Below, piece by piece: positions 1 through 5,682 of a stretch of 5,682 nt of DNA. The notes beneath the pieces are model-generated. The model searched no databases, had not been told where the DNA came from, and saw nothing but the letters and a program-made list of their open reading frames with translations. The stretch covers positions 1-5,682 of the forward strand of contig JAVBYH010000161.1 of assembly GCA_030824175.1 (NCBI GenBank). Reading direction: 5' to 3'. The position numbers and the translations under genes were made by a program. The stretch is from Bacteroidota bacterium. GTDB taxonomy: Bacteria > Bacteroidota > Ignavibacteria > UBA10030 > UBA8401. Position 1 is the first letter of the stretch. Each line of letters begins with the position of its first letter.

Positions 1-1604
1 CCCCCGACAATGCCGGCCCGCTTTCGCTGTCTTCGGCAACAACGATCGTCATCTCCTGCATCCCCTCTGAAAATGCCGTGTATTCCATGGAAGGCTCGAA
101 CCGCGCCCGGAAGAACGCGGCGGACCTGTTCCCCGCCCTTATCGGCAAAACGGTGGCCGGAGCGGCCTGCGACGGCGCGGACCGTGTGCTGAGCATCCGG
201 TTCACGGACGGAAGCGAGCTGCGGGCGGAGTTGTTCGGGGTGCGGGCGAACGTGATCGCCTACGACGCCGACGGGATCGCTGTGGACTGCTTCCTCGGCG
301 GGCCGGATCGTCTCGCCGCCGTGCCCCGCACCCTTCCCTTCACCCCTGTGCCGACGGATCCGCAGAGGATCGTCGGTACGTATCAAGTATTCACCGGCGC
401 GTTTCGTTCCGCCGGAAAGACATCGGCGCTCGCCGCATTCAAGGGTGCCGTACCAAAACTCGGCACGCTCGCTGCCGACGAGCTGCTGCGCGAGGCGGGC
501 ATACAGACAGACACGCCTCCCTCCGGCGTCACGGACGAATATTTAAAGAGATTGCACGAATCATCTTTACACAGAGTCGAGGATTTGTTAGATTGTAATA
601 CTCGGCGCCGCTCGAGGATCTACTGGGACGAACGGCGTCCCGTGTGCTTTTCGCTCTTCGCCCTGCCCTCGAAATCGATGTTCCGCGAGGAACAATACGA
701 GGATTGCTCCGAAGGCATCCGCCGTTTCATCGGTTCATCGCGCGCACGGGAATCGTTCGACAGGGAAATGCAATCGCTCCGTTCGTGGATGAAGAAGGAC
801 CTCGCGCGGTGCGAGCGCACGCTCGAGAAAATGGACGACGACGCCTCGCGCAACAGTCGGGCGGAGGAGTACGAGGCGTTCGGCACGCTGCTCATGGCAC
901 ATCTGCATCTTGTGAACCGCGGCATGCCCGCGATCGTGCTCAGGGATTTTACAACGGACGAACCGCGCACGATCGCACTCGACCCGTCGCTGTCGCCCGC
1001 GCAGAACGCCGAACGCTATTATTCGAAGGCGAAGCACGCGAAGGCCGCCCGGACAGAGGCGAGGGAGCGGCAGACGTCGCTCACCGCACGGAGCGAGGCG
1101 CTTCGGCCGCTGCTCGTTGAACTGGACGCCGTGGCCACGCGCGATGAGCTTGCACTGTTCCGTACGCGCCGCGGCGGCATTTTGAAATCATTGGGATACA
1201 TGACAGACACAGAACGCGAACAGCTACCCCCATTCCGCATCTTTACCGTCGACGGCGGCTTCCAGGTGCTCGCGGGAAAAAGCAGCGAGAACAACGACCT
1301 CCTCACAACCCGGTACGCAAAGCCGAACGACCTGTGGTTCCATGCGCGCGGCTCCAGCGGCTCGCATGTCGTGCTGAAGATTGCAAGCGGCCAGGGCGCT
1401 CCGACAAAAAAGGCGATCTATCAGGCGGCATCCATCGCCGCGTACTACAGCAAAATGAAGAACGCCTCGGCGGTGCCGGTAGCGATGACGGAAAAAAAAT
1501 TCGTGCACAAACCCAGAGGCGTGCCGGCGGGAACGGTGACCCTCGACCGCGAGAAAGTGATCTTCGCGGAACCGAAACTTCCCGATGACGTTCATCAATC
1601 CTGA
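1..1604 (+). CDS. rqcH: NFACT-family ribosome quality control protein (RqcH/Rqc2-like), 5' end outside the window
   Basis: The family binds 60S/50S subunits carrying stalled peptidyl-tRNA and, in B. subtilis RqcH, directs C-terminal alanine tailing. The first complete codon is at 3 and 533 residues are visible. The frame is open to the left edge, and codons 3-77 read as family sequence (IVISC then PSEN, leading into RARKN), so GTG 78 and ATG 87 are not the true start. Roughly 40-50 N-terminal residues are probably missing. The NFACT-N part contains a DR pair (codons at 180-185), which by position matches the D97-R98 pair important in RqcH, followed by ELFG. A charged, helix-rich middle comes next, then the family signature around NAERYYSKAKHAK (about 1006-1044). 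The C-terminal NFACT-R domain (about 1170-1590) carries DLWFH at 1329-1343, the DWxH-type RNA-binding motif, then GSHVVLK. The receiver gene follows 9 bases after the stop. The family call is secure; tailing activity is inferred. Confidence 0.93.
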   Translation, partial: PDNAGPLSLSSATTIVISCIPSENAVYSMEGSNRARKNAADLFPALIGKTVAGAACDGADRVLSIRFTDGSELRAELFGVRANVIAYDADGIAVDCFLGGPDRLAAVPRTLPFTPVPTDPQRIVGTYQVFTGAFRSAGKTSALAAFKGAVPKLGTLAADELLREAGIQTDTPPSGVTDEYLKRLHESSLHRVEDLLDCNTRRRSRIYWDERRPVCFSLFALPSKSMFREEQYEDCSEGIRRFIGSSRARESFDREMQSLRSWMKKDLARCERTLEKMDDDASRNSRAEEYEAFGTLLMAHLHLVNRGMPAIVLRDFTTDEPRTIALDPSLSPAQNAERYYSKAKHAKAARTEARERQTSLTARSEALRPLLVELDAVATRDELALFRTRRGGILKSLGYMTDTEREQLPPFRIFTVDGGFQVLAGKSSENNDLLTTRYAKPNDLWFHARGSSGSHVVLKIASGQGAPTKKAIYQAASIAAYYSKMKNASAVPVAMTEKKFVHKPRGVPAGTVTLDREKVIFAEPKLPDDVHQS

Positions 1605-1613
1605 AAGAGACAC

Positions 1614-2273
1614 ATGGCGGCAACCATTTTAGTCGCGGACGACGACGAATTTATTCGTCTGTACTTGAAAAAACGATTGGCCGGACAGGGGTACACAGTG
1701 CTCTCCGCCGTCGACGGCGAAGAGGCATTCGCGCTCGCGCAGGAACACCTTCCCGATGTGATCGTCTCCGACTGGATGATGCCCAAGATGGACGGCATCG
1801 AGCTCTGCCATAAGATCAAGGCCGACGGCCGCCTCCGGTTCACGTACTTCATCTTCCTCACCGCACGCGACAAGCAGGACGACAAGATCAGCAGCATGGA
1901 CGAGGGCGCGGACGATTACCTCGCCAAGCCGTTCCAGGACAAGGAACTCCTCGCGCGCATCAACGTGGGCGTCCGCATCACCGCGCTCCAGAAGGAACTG
2001 ATGGCCTATCAGCATCAGCGCGCCATCACCGAACTCGCCGTCACCATCGGCCACGAGATCAACAACCCGCTCGGCATCATGATGCTCACGCTGCAGGTGA
2101 TGAATAAACGCTTTCAGTCGAACAACACGCAGGAACTCCCCAAGGACATTGAAACCTGCCTCGCCAACGGCCGGCGCGTCGCGGAGATCGTGAAGAAACT
2201 CTGTTCGCTCTCGGACCCGCACTTCAAGCCGTACCTGAAAGACTCCAGTGTGGACATGATCGACCTGACGTGA
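1614..2273 (+). CDS. Response regulator receiver domain fused to a HisKA-type DHp helix pair, no kinase ATPase domain
   Basis: A cytoplasmic two-component signalling protein of 219 residues. Residues 4-120 form a CheY-like receiver: acidic pocket D9-D10-D11, phosphoacceptor D53 in VIVSDWMMPKMDG, T83 in FLTA, and K105 in AKPF. A short helix (about 121-137) leads into a DHp-like region with the H box HEINNPL (H147 at 2052-2054) and a second helix around 176-200 (LANGRRVAEIVKKL). After H147 the residues E148-I149-N150-N151 fit the HisKA ExxN pattern that supports phosphotransfer and phosphatase chemistry. The protein ends about 20 residues past the second helix; the N, G1 and G2 boxes of an HATPase_c domain are absent, and the next gene starts at once. 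It probably exchanges phosphate with a separate kinase or dephosphorylates itself. The ATG at 1614 lies 9 bases after the upstream stop with only a weak purine-rich site (GAAAGAGA). No DNA-binding domain is present. Confidence 0.92.
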   Translation: MAATILVADDDEFIRLYLKKRLAGQGYTVLSAVDGEEAFALAQEHLPDVIVSDWMMPKMDGIELCHKIKADGRLRFTYFIFLTARDKQDDKISSMDEGADDYLAKPFQDKELLARINVGVRITALQKELMAYQHQRAITELAVTIGHEINNPLGIMMLTLQVMNKRFQSNNTQELPKDIETCLANGRRVAEIVKKLCSLSDPHFKPYLKDSSVDMIDLT

Positions 2274-2281
2274 CCGTCTTC

Positions 2282-3382
2282 ATGGCAGTCCGGTGTCGAC
2301 ATATGCTTCCCATGCTCCTCCTGATCATCGCCGCCTCGTCGCGACTCGGCGCGCAGGAACGGCCTGGACCGTATTACTACCACGGCCGCACGTTCGGTTC
2401 CGAGGCGCTCTACAATCCCGCGTCGCTCATCATCAACGGCGGCTTCGACATCCTCCAGTCGGCCACGCATTCGCGCGATCTCGGCACGATTCAGTTCGGC
2501 ATCGGCGCGAAGAATCTCTGGCGGAACCTGCGCGACCCCTTCACACAGATCAACAAGTACGGCTGGAAACGGTTCATCGGCAACGAAGTCTTTCCGCTCT
2601 CCGCGAAGATCGACCAGGCGCAGTATTTCCCGAACTACACGCTCCACCTGCTCGGCGGAGGCATGGAAAGCCGCATGATGCACGAATGGTACGTGGCGCA
2701 CGAGGTGCCGATGCCGACGCTCTTCACGGGACTCACAATTGCGGCATACCATTTCGTGAACGAGGCCGTCGAGAACGCCAGCTACAGGGGGCCGAACGTG
2801 GACCCGATCGCCGATGTCTACCTCTTCGACGTCGGCGGGGTGCTGCTCTTCTCGTCCGATGCCGTTGCGGAATTCTTCAGCACAACGTTTCAGCTCAACG
2901 ACTGGTCGGGTCAGCCGGCCTACAATCCGACGTTCAATACGCTCGAAAACCAGGGGCAGAATTTCGTCATGAAGTACAAGCTGCCGTTCGCGGAGCGGAT
3001 GAGCCTGTTCTATTATTTCGGCGACAGCGGACTGCTGGGACTCTCCTTCCTCAGCGGGGAGCGCGACTGCATCTCGGTCGGCGGCGGCTTCGTTGAAAAG
3101 ACGCTACGCAACGTCGATTCGACGAACGGCACGCGCACGCTCTCGATCGAGATGGGACTCATCGGTGGTGTGTTCTACGACAGGGAGAATTCGCTCATGG
3201 CGTCGCTCATCGTCTCGGACCGCATCAACGAAAAGATCAAGCTCAACATTTATCCCGGCGTCTTCCACATCGGCCCCGTGTCTCCGGGGATCTTCGTGAG
3301 CCTCGGCAAGGGAGACCAGCTCATTGCCGGCATGACGATCCGCTACTCGCCGGCCGGACTCGCCTACAGGAGCAGTCCGTAG
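2282..3382 (+). CDS. Secreted or outer-membrane-associated protein of unknown function
   Basis: I do not recognise this family. From ATG 2282 it is 366 residues. The N-terminus has basic residues (R4, R6), a hydrophobic stretch MLPMLLLIIAASS and a likely signal peptidase I site near LGA-QE, so export is likely; no lipobox cysteine is visible. The middle has conserved-looking positions in this numbering: H122, a GGG run at 125-127, E135-W136, N160-E161, E164 and D174-PIAD. The spacing of these His/Gly/Trp/Glu residues vaguely recalls DUF3943-type proteins, but this is a weak guess. From about residue 225 to the end the sequence alternates short hydrophobic and polar strands rich in Gly, Tyr and Phe, as in beta-barrel or beta-sandwich envelope proteins. 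GTG 2270 overlaps the upstream stop as GTGA and ATG 2303 is also possible; 2282 was chosen because it gives the best signal-peptide n-region. None has a clear Shine-Dalgarno. Confidence 0.75.
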   Translation: MAVRCRHMLPMLLLIIAASSRLGAQERPGPYYYHGRTFGSEALYNPASLIINGGFDILQSATHSRDLGTIQFGIGAKNLWRNLRDPFTQINKYGWKRFIGNEVFPLSAKIDQAQYFPNYTLHLLGGGMESRMMHEWYVAHEVPMPTLFTGLTIAAYHFVNEAVENASYRGPNVDPIADVYLFDVGGVLLFSSDAVAEFFSTTFQLNDWSGQPAYNPTFNTLENQGQNFVMKYKLPFAERMSLFYYFGDSGLLGLSFLSGERDCISVGGGFVEKTLRNVDSTNGTRTLSIEMGLIGGVFYDRENSLMASLIVSDRINEKIKLNIYPGVFHIGPVSPGIFVSLGKGDQLIAGMTIRYSPAGLAYRSSP

Positions 3383-3459
3383 GATCGACACTATCCAAGC
3401 CCGGCAACGCAGCCGCGCGCGGGCGCGAAGGGATTCACCGCACACACGACAATTTTCCC

Positions 3460-3463
3460 GGAG
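3460..3463 (+). promoter_or_regulatory. Ribosome binding site of the SDR gene
   Basis: GGAG lies six bases before ATG 3470. This supports the chosen start and shows that at least some genes here use Shine-Dalgarno initiation. Confidence 0.6.
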
Positions 3464-3469
3464 TCACTC

Positions 3470-4243
3470 ATGGTATCACTGAAGAACAAGATCGTCTGCA
3501 TCACCGGCGCCTCCTCCGGCATCGGCGCATCGTGCGCCGCCGTCTTCGCACAGCTTGGCGCGCGCCTGCTCCTCTCGGCGCGCCGGAGCGATCGGCTCGA
3601 GGCCGTCGCCAACGAGCTCAGGACGAAGTACTCGGCCGACATCCACACATTCACGCTCGATGTTAGGAACAGGCGCGAAGTGGACGCAGCGTTCGCCGCT
3701 CTCCCCGATGCATGGAAGAATATTGCCGTGCTTGTGAACAACGCCGGGCTCGCGCGCGGAATGGCGCCGCTGCAGGAAGGCGTCGTCGAGGACTGGGAGG
3801 AGATGATCGATACGAACGTGAAGGGGCTCCTGTACGTGACGCGCACGCTGCTTCCGGGAATGATCGCGCGGAACGAGGGTCATGTCATCAATATCGGCTC
3901 CATCGCCGGCGTCGCCGTGTATCCGAAGGGCAACGTCTATTGCGCCACGAAGTTCGCCGTGCAGGCGCTCACCGAAGGCATCAAGATGGACACGCTCGGC
4001 ACGGCCATACGCGTGAGCGTCATTGCGCCGGGTCTCGTCGACACGGAATTCAGCACCGTCCGCTTCCACGGCGACAAGGAACGGGCCGACGCCACATACA
4101 AGGGCATGACGCCGCTCTCGGGCGACGACATCGCGGACATCGCGGGCTTCATCGCCACGCGGCCCGCGCACGTGAACATCCTGGATGTCGTCGTCATGCC
4201 GACGGACCAGTCCGGTCCCACGCTCGTGCACAGGCGATCATGA
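3470..4243 (+). CDS. ydfG: Short-chain dehydrogenase/reductase, YdfG-like (NADP-dependent 3-hydroxy acid dehydrogenase type)
   Basis: A classical SDR of 257 residues, a full-length single Rossmann domain acting in the cytosol. The cofactor motif TGASSGIG is at 12-19. R38-R39 after the second strand suggest NADP(H) preference. D64 in LDV contacts the adenine, and NNAG is at 90-93. The catalytic set is N116, S144, Y157 and K161 (YCATK). PGLVDTEFS at 187-195 and the C-terminal PAHVNI segment resemble E. coli YdfG, as does DVRNR followed by a VEDWE-MIDTN-KGL block. YdfG oxidises L-allo-threonine and related 3-hydroxy acids and reduces malonic semialdehyde; the same activity here is inferred from subfamily likeness only. 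The gene follows an 87-base gap that may hold a promoter, though I could not identify one. Its stop overlaps the start of the NYN gene (ATGA), suggesting translational coupling. Confidence 0.93.
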   Translation: MVSLKNKIVCITGASSGIGASCAAVFAQLGARLLLSARRSDRLEAVANELRTKYSADIHTFTLDVRNRREVDAAFAALPDAWKNIAVLVNNAGLARGMAPLQEGVVEDWEEMIDTNVKGLLYVTRTLLPGMIARNEGHVINIGSIAGVAVYPKGNVYCATKFAVQALTEGIKMDTLGTAIRVSVIAPGLVDTEFSTVRFHGDKERADATYKGMTPLSGDDIADIAGFIATRPAHVNILDVVVMPTDQSGPTLVHRRS

Positions 4244-4731
4244 AAACAATCGCACTTCCCCATTACATCATAGACGGGTACAACCTCATACACGCCATAC
4301 CGTCGCTGAAGAATGTGCTCGCGCGCGACGCCGCGCAGGCGCGCGAATCGCTCATCGAGCACGTGGCGCGCCTGACACACAAGAAAAAATTCCGCGGCAC
4401 CATCGTGTTCGACGGCGAACGCCCCGCGGGCGATTTCACGGCGTCCCGTTCGCCGATACACGTCGTCTACGCAGCGCCGCAGACGGCCGACGACAAGATC
4501 AAGGACATCATCGGGCGTACGGAGAACCGCTCCTGGCTCGTGATCATCTCGTCGGACCACGAGATACTGAATTTCGCACGCGTCTGCGCATGCACGACGC
4601 ACACATCGAAGCACTTCGCGAACCTCCTCTTCGAGACGGAAACCGCCGGCGAGGAGAAGGAACACGTGACGCTCTCGAAGTCCGAGGTCGATCAGTGGCT
4701 CAGGCTGTTCGGCGAAGACAAGAAACCGTAA
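4240..4731 (+). CDS. NYN-domain (YacP/Rae1-like) PIN-fold putative ribonuclease
   Basis: A 163-residue protein made almost wholly of one NYN (PIN-like) domain. The opening strand and motif YIIDGYNLIH supplies D12 and N15. D58 (VFDGE), D84-D85 (TADDKI) and S105-D106 (ISSDHEI) are the expected acidic residues of the metal-dependent nuclease site. The order IDGYN, VFDG, TADD, SSD matches the YacP family; B. subtilis YacP (Rae1) is a ribosome-associated endonuclease that cuts mRNA in the A site, so a ribonuclease role is likely but the substrate is unknown. Start ATG 4240 was chosen because it begins directly before the first domain strand and overlaps the SDR stop. The same frame is open far upstream, but that part is an out-of-frame reading of the SDR gene. 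Residues after about 140 form a lysine/glutamate-rich helix. DinB follows 39 bases later. Confidence 0.88.
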   Translation: MKTIALPHYIIDGYNLIHAIPSLKNVLARDAAQARESLIEHVARLTHKKKFRGTIVFDGERPAGDFTASRSPIHVVYAAPQTADDKIKDIIGRTENRSWLVIISSDHEILNFARVCACTTHTSKHFANLLFETETAGEEKEHVTLSKSEVDQWLRLFGEDKKP

Positions 4732-4759
4732 TTCTCATACCACTCACAATACACACACT

Positions 4760-4764
4760 GGAGG
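4760..4764 (+). promoter_or_regulatory. Strong Shine-Dalgarno of the DinB-family gene
   Basis: GGAGG lies six bases before ATG 4771. It is the best ribosome binding site in the window and fixes this start. Confidence 0.75.
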
Positions 4765-4770
4765 ATACAG

Positions 4771-5265
4771 ATGAACATCAGCGACTCGCTTCTGCCCGAA
4801 TTCGACATCGAGATGGAAAACACACGGAAGGTGCTTGCACAGGTCCCCGAAGACAAGTTCGCATGGAAACCCCACGAGAAATCGTTCACGCTTCAGAAGC
4901 TCGCGGTGCATGTCGCCACACTGCCGGCGTGGCTGACGACGACGATGAAGACGGAGTACTTGGATGTGAAGGCGCCCTTCCCGCAGTTCCCGATCACGAA
5001 CCGCAAGGACATCCTGGACCTGTTCGAAATGAGCGCGGCCGAAGCGCGCAAGACGCTCACCGGGGCGAGCAATGAGGACTTCGGCAAGCCGTGGTCCCTG
5101 AAGAGCGGCGAGGCTGTGGTGTTCACGATGCCGAAGGTCGCCGTGATCCGCTCGTTCATGATGAACCACCTCATCCACCACCGCGCGCAGCTCGGCGTCT
5201 ACCTGCGCCTGAACGACGTGACAGTGCCGGGCATGTACGGTCCGTCGGCGGATGAAGACAAGTAA
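4771..5265 (+). CDS. DinB-superfamily metal-binding protein
   Basis: A 164-residue single-domain protein of the DinB/YfiT-like four-helix-bundle superfamily, which is unrelated to DNA polymerase IV despite the shared name. The three expected metal-binding histidines are visible: H47 (AVHVATLP) and H133 and H137 in the signature NHLIHHRAQLGVYLR (132-146). The C-terminal tail VPGMYGPSADE is typical of the family. Members include thiol transferases and isomerases acting with bacillithiol or mycothiol, but most are uncharacterised, so substrate and reaction cannot be given. It is probably cytosolic, with no signal peptide. It follows the NYN gene by 39 bases with its own strong GGAGG site, and is the last + strand gene before a repeat-rich convergent gap. 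Confidence 0.92.
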   Translation: MNISDSLLPEFDIEMENTRKVLAQVPEDKFAWKPHEKSFTLQKLAVHVATLPAWLTTTMKTEYLDVKAPFPQFPITNRKDILDLFEMSAAEARKTLTGASNEDFGKPWSLKSGEAVVFTMPKVAVIRSFMMNHLIHHRAQLGVYLRLNDVTVPGMYGPSADEDK

Positions 5266-5290
5266 CACGAAATGTGGATGTGGAACAACT

Positions 5291-5365
5291 GTAGGGCGAA
5301 ACGGCGTTTCGCCCCGTTTAATATCGTACGATCGTTCGGCAGGGCGAAATATCATTTCGCCCTAC
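5291..5365. repeat. 75-base nested palindromic element (REP/BIME-like) in the convergent gap
   Basis: Two hairpins with the same arm sequence lie head to tail. The first pairs 5294-5303 with 5305-5314 (10 bp, one-base centre). The second pairs 5341-5350 with 5354-5363 (10 bp, loop ATC). The outer ends GTAGGGCGAAA (5291-5301) and TTTCGCCCTAC (5355-5365) are a perfect 11-bp inverted repeat, the inner arms 5307-5314 and 5342-5349 also pair, and the linker contains the 10-base palindrome ATCGTACGAT (5323-5332). All pairings centre near 5328. I saw no clear target-site duplication. The layout resembles REP/BIME elements or a tiny MITE; copy number elsewhere is unknown. Confidence 0.8.
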
Positions 5366-5366
5366 T

Positions 5367-5404
5367 AAATGACAACAGCCGCCCTCGGGCGGCTGTTGTC
5401 ATTT
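5367..5404. terminator. Bidirectional intrinsic terminator hairpin between convergent genes
   Basis: A perfect 18-bp inverted repeat (5367-5384 with 5387-5404) around a nominal 2-base centre, so the real loop is about four bases. The GC-rich inner stem GCCGCCC/GGGCGGC is flanked by AAATGACAACA on one side and TGTTGTCATTT on the other, giving a moderately U-rich 3' side in either direction. It can stop transcripts from the DinB side and from the desaturase. The desaturase stop codon (5399-5401) sits inside the stem. Confidence 0.78.
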
Positions 5405-5682
5405 CAGCGTGTCCAGGACGAGCTCCCTGTCGAAGATCCAGCTGAAGCGCTGCGTCCCGGTGATCGCGACGCGATCGGCGAGCTTCTCGTACCGCGCGGC
5501 GAGCGTGCAAAGATAATCCTGGGCCTTCGCCGCCGCATCCGAAAATCCGGTGAGCGTCTCGATCTTCCAGTGGTGCACAAGATCGTCGATGATCTCGGCA
5601 TAGTCGCGAATCGTATAGACGCCCGTCTTCTGCGCAACATTTGAGAAGTTCGTGAACAGATTGTTCGCCGTGCCGTCGGACA
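5399..5682 (-). CDS. Acyl-[acyl-carrier-protein] desaturase, C-terminal part only
   Basis: Only the last 93 complete codons are inside the window; the gene enters from the right edge, so no start codon is visible. The reverse strand reads through NLFTNFS, GVYTIRDYAEIIDDL, HHWKIETLTGFS, AAKAQDYLC and finally FSWIFDREL before TGA at 5401-5399. This order closely follows the C-terminus of plant stearoyl-ACP desaturases (NLFDHFS, GVYTAKDYADIL, RWKVDKLTGLS, QKAQDYVC, PFSWIFDRQ). These are soluble di-iron enzymes that put a cis double bond into acyl-ACP using reduced ferredoxin and oxygen, supplying unsaturated fatty acids for membranes. The iron-ligand ExxH motifs lie upstream, outside the window, so activity cannot be judged. 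The gene converges on DinB. Confidence 0.92.
   Translation of the reverse strand, partial: SDGTANNLFTNFSNVAQKTGVYTIRDYAEIIDDLVHHWKIETLTGFSDAAAKAQDYLCTLAARYEKLADRVAITGTQRFSWIFDRELVLDTLK

Noticed and set aside
78..1604. GTG at 78 or ATG at 87 as the start of the NFACT gene
   Set aside because: The in-frame sequence upstream to base 3 is open and looks like conserved NFACT-N sequence, so the gene is cut by the window edge rather than starting here.
1629..2222. Long - strand open frame of 197 residues opposite the receiver gene
   Set aside because: Its composition is rich in Val, Glu, Asp, Arg and His as expected from the complement of GC-rich codons, and it shows no domain. The + strand encodes a textbook receiver.
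2274..2600. A frameshifted or detached HATPase_c domain downstream of the DHp region
   Set aside because: The expected N, G1 and G2 box residues are absent in the translated frames; instead a signal peptide and a different coding sequence begin at once.
3383..3469. Terminator or promoter in the gap before the SDR gene
   Set aside because: The gap has a short GC palindrome (CCGCGCGCGG) but no stable stem followed by a T tract, and no convincing -35/-10 or Bacteroidota-type promoter; only the Shine-Dalgarno is supportable.
3476..4231. Long - strand open frame of 251 residues opposite the SDR gene
   Set aside because: It covers the SDR gene almost exactly, has low-complexity Arg/Asp/His/Val composition and no motif; it is a mirror of the real gene.
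3712..4239. N-terminal extension of the NYN protein
   Set aside because: The extra 176 residues are an Arg/Gly/His-rich shifted reading of the SDR gene; the NYN fold begins right after ATG 4240.
4185..5075. + strand open frame of 296 residues spanning the NYN and DinB genes
   Set aside because: Arg/His-rich with no recognisable domain, and overlaps two well-supported genes in another frame.
5291..5404. CRISPR array
   Set aside because: There are only two similar short hairpins, arranged symmetrically, with no regularly spaced direct repeats or spacers.
5369..5644. + strand open frame of 91 residues at the right end
   Set aside because: It lies opposite the desaturase fragment, starts inside the terminator stem and has no ribosome binding site.

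Overview
The window is a GC-rich (about 60%) bacterial chromosomal segment. Gene content points to the Bacteroidota/Chlorobiota (FCB) side of the tree, perhaps an Ignavibacteria- or Kapabacteria-like lineage. The hints are a divergent NFACT/RqcH-type protein, a plant-like soluble acyl-ACP desaturase, a receiver protein carrying only a histidine-phosphotransfer helix pair, and a secreted beta-rich protein of no familiar family. The lineage is inferred from family resemblance and could not be tested by a search.

Layout: six genes run left to right on the + strand, and a seventh enters from the right edge on the - strand. (1) 1-1604, an NFACT/RqcH-like ribosome-quality-control protein whose true start lies upstream of the window. 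(2) 1614-2273, a response-regulator receiver fused to a HisKA-type helix pair with no kinase ATPase domain. (3) about 2282-3382, a secreted protein of unknown function. (4) 3470-4243, a YdfG-like short-chain dehydrogenase. (5) 4240-4731, a NYN/YacP (Rae1-like) PIN-fold protein overlapping gene 4 by ATGA. (6) 4771-5265, a DinB-superfamily metal-binding protein. (7) 5399-5682 on the - strand, the C-terminal end of an acyl-ACP desaturase with no start codon in the window.

Genes 1-3 are packed with gaps of 9 and about 8 bases and look co-transcribed. An 87-base gap precedes gene 4. Genes 4-5 are coupled, and gene 6 follows 39 bases later with its own strong Shine-Dalgarno. The convergent gap between genes 6 and 7 holds a 75-base nested palindromic element (5291-5365). 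Immediately after it comes a perfect 18-bp hairpin (5367-5404) that looks like a bidirectional terminator and contains the desaturase stop codon.

Functionally this is mostly ordinary housekeeping and accessory sequence. The points most worth a second look are the receiver-DHp protein without a kinase domain, the symmetric palindromic element, the presence of both an RqcH-like and a Rae1-like protein within about 3 kb, the unknown secreted protein, and a 60-base AT-rich, rare-codon patch inside the NFACT gene. I see no CRISPR array, tRNA, rRNA, insertion sequence or defence system.
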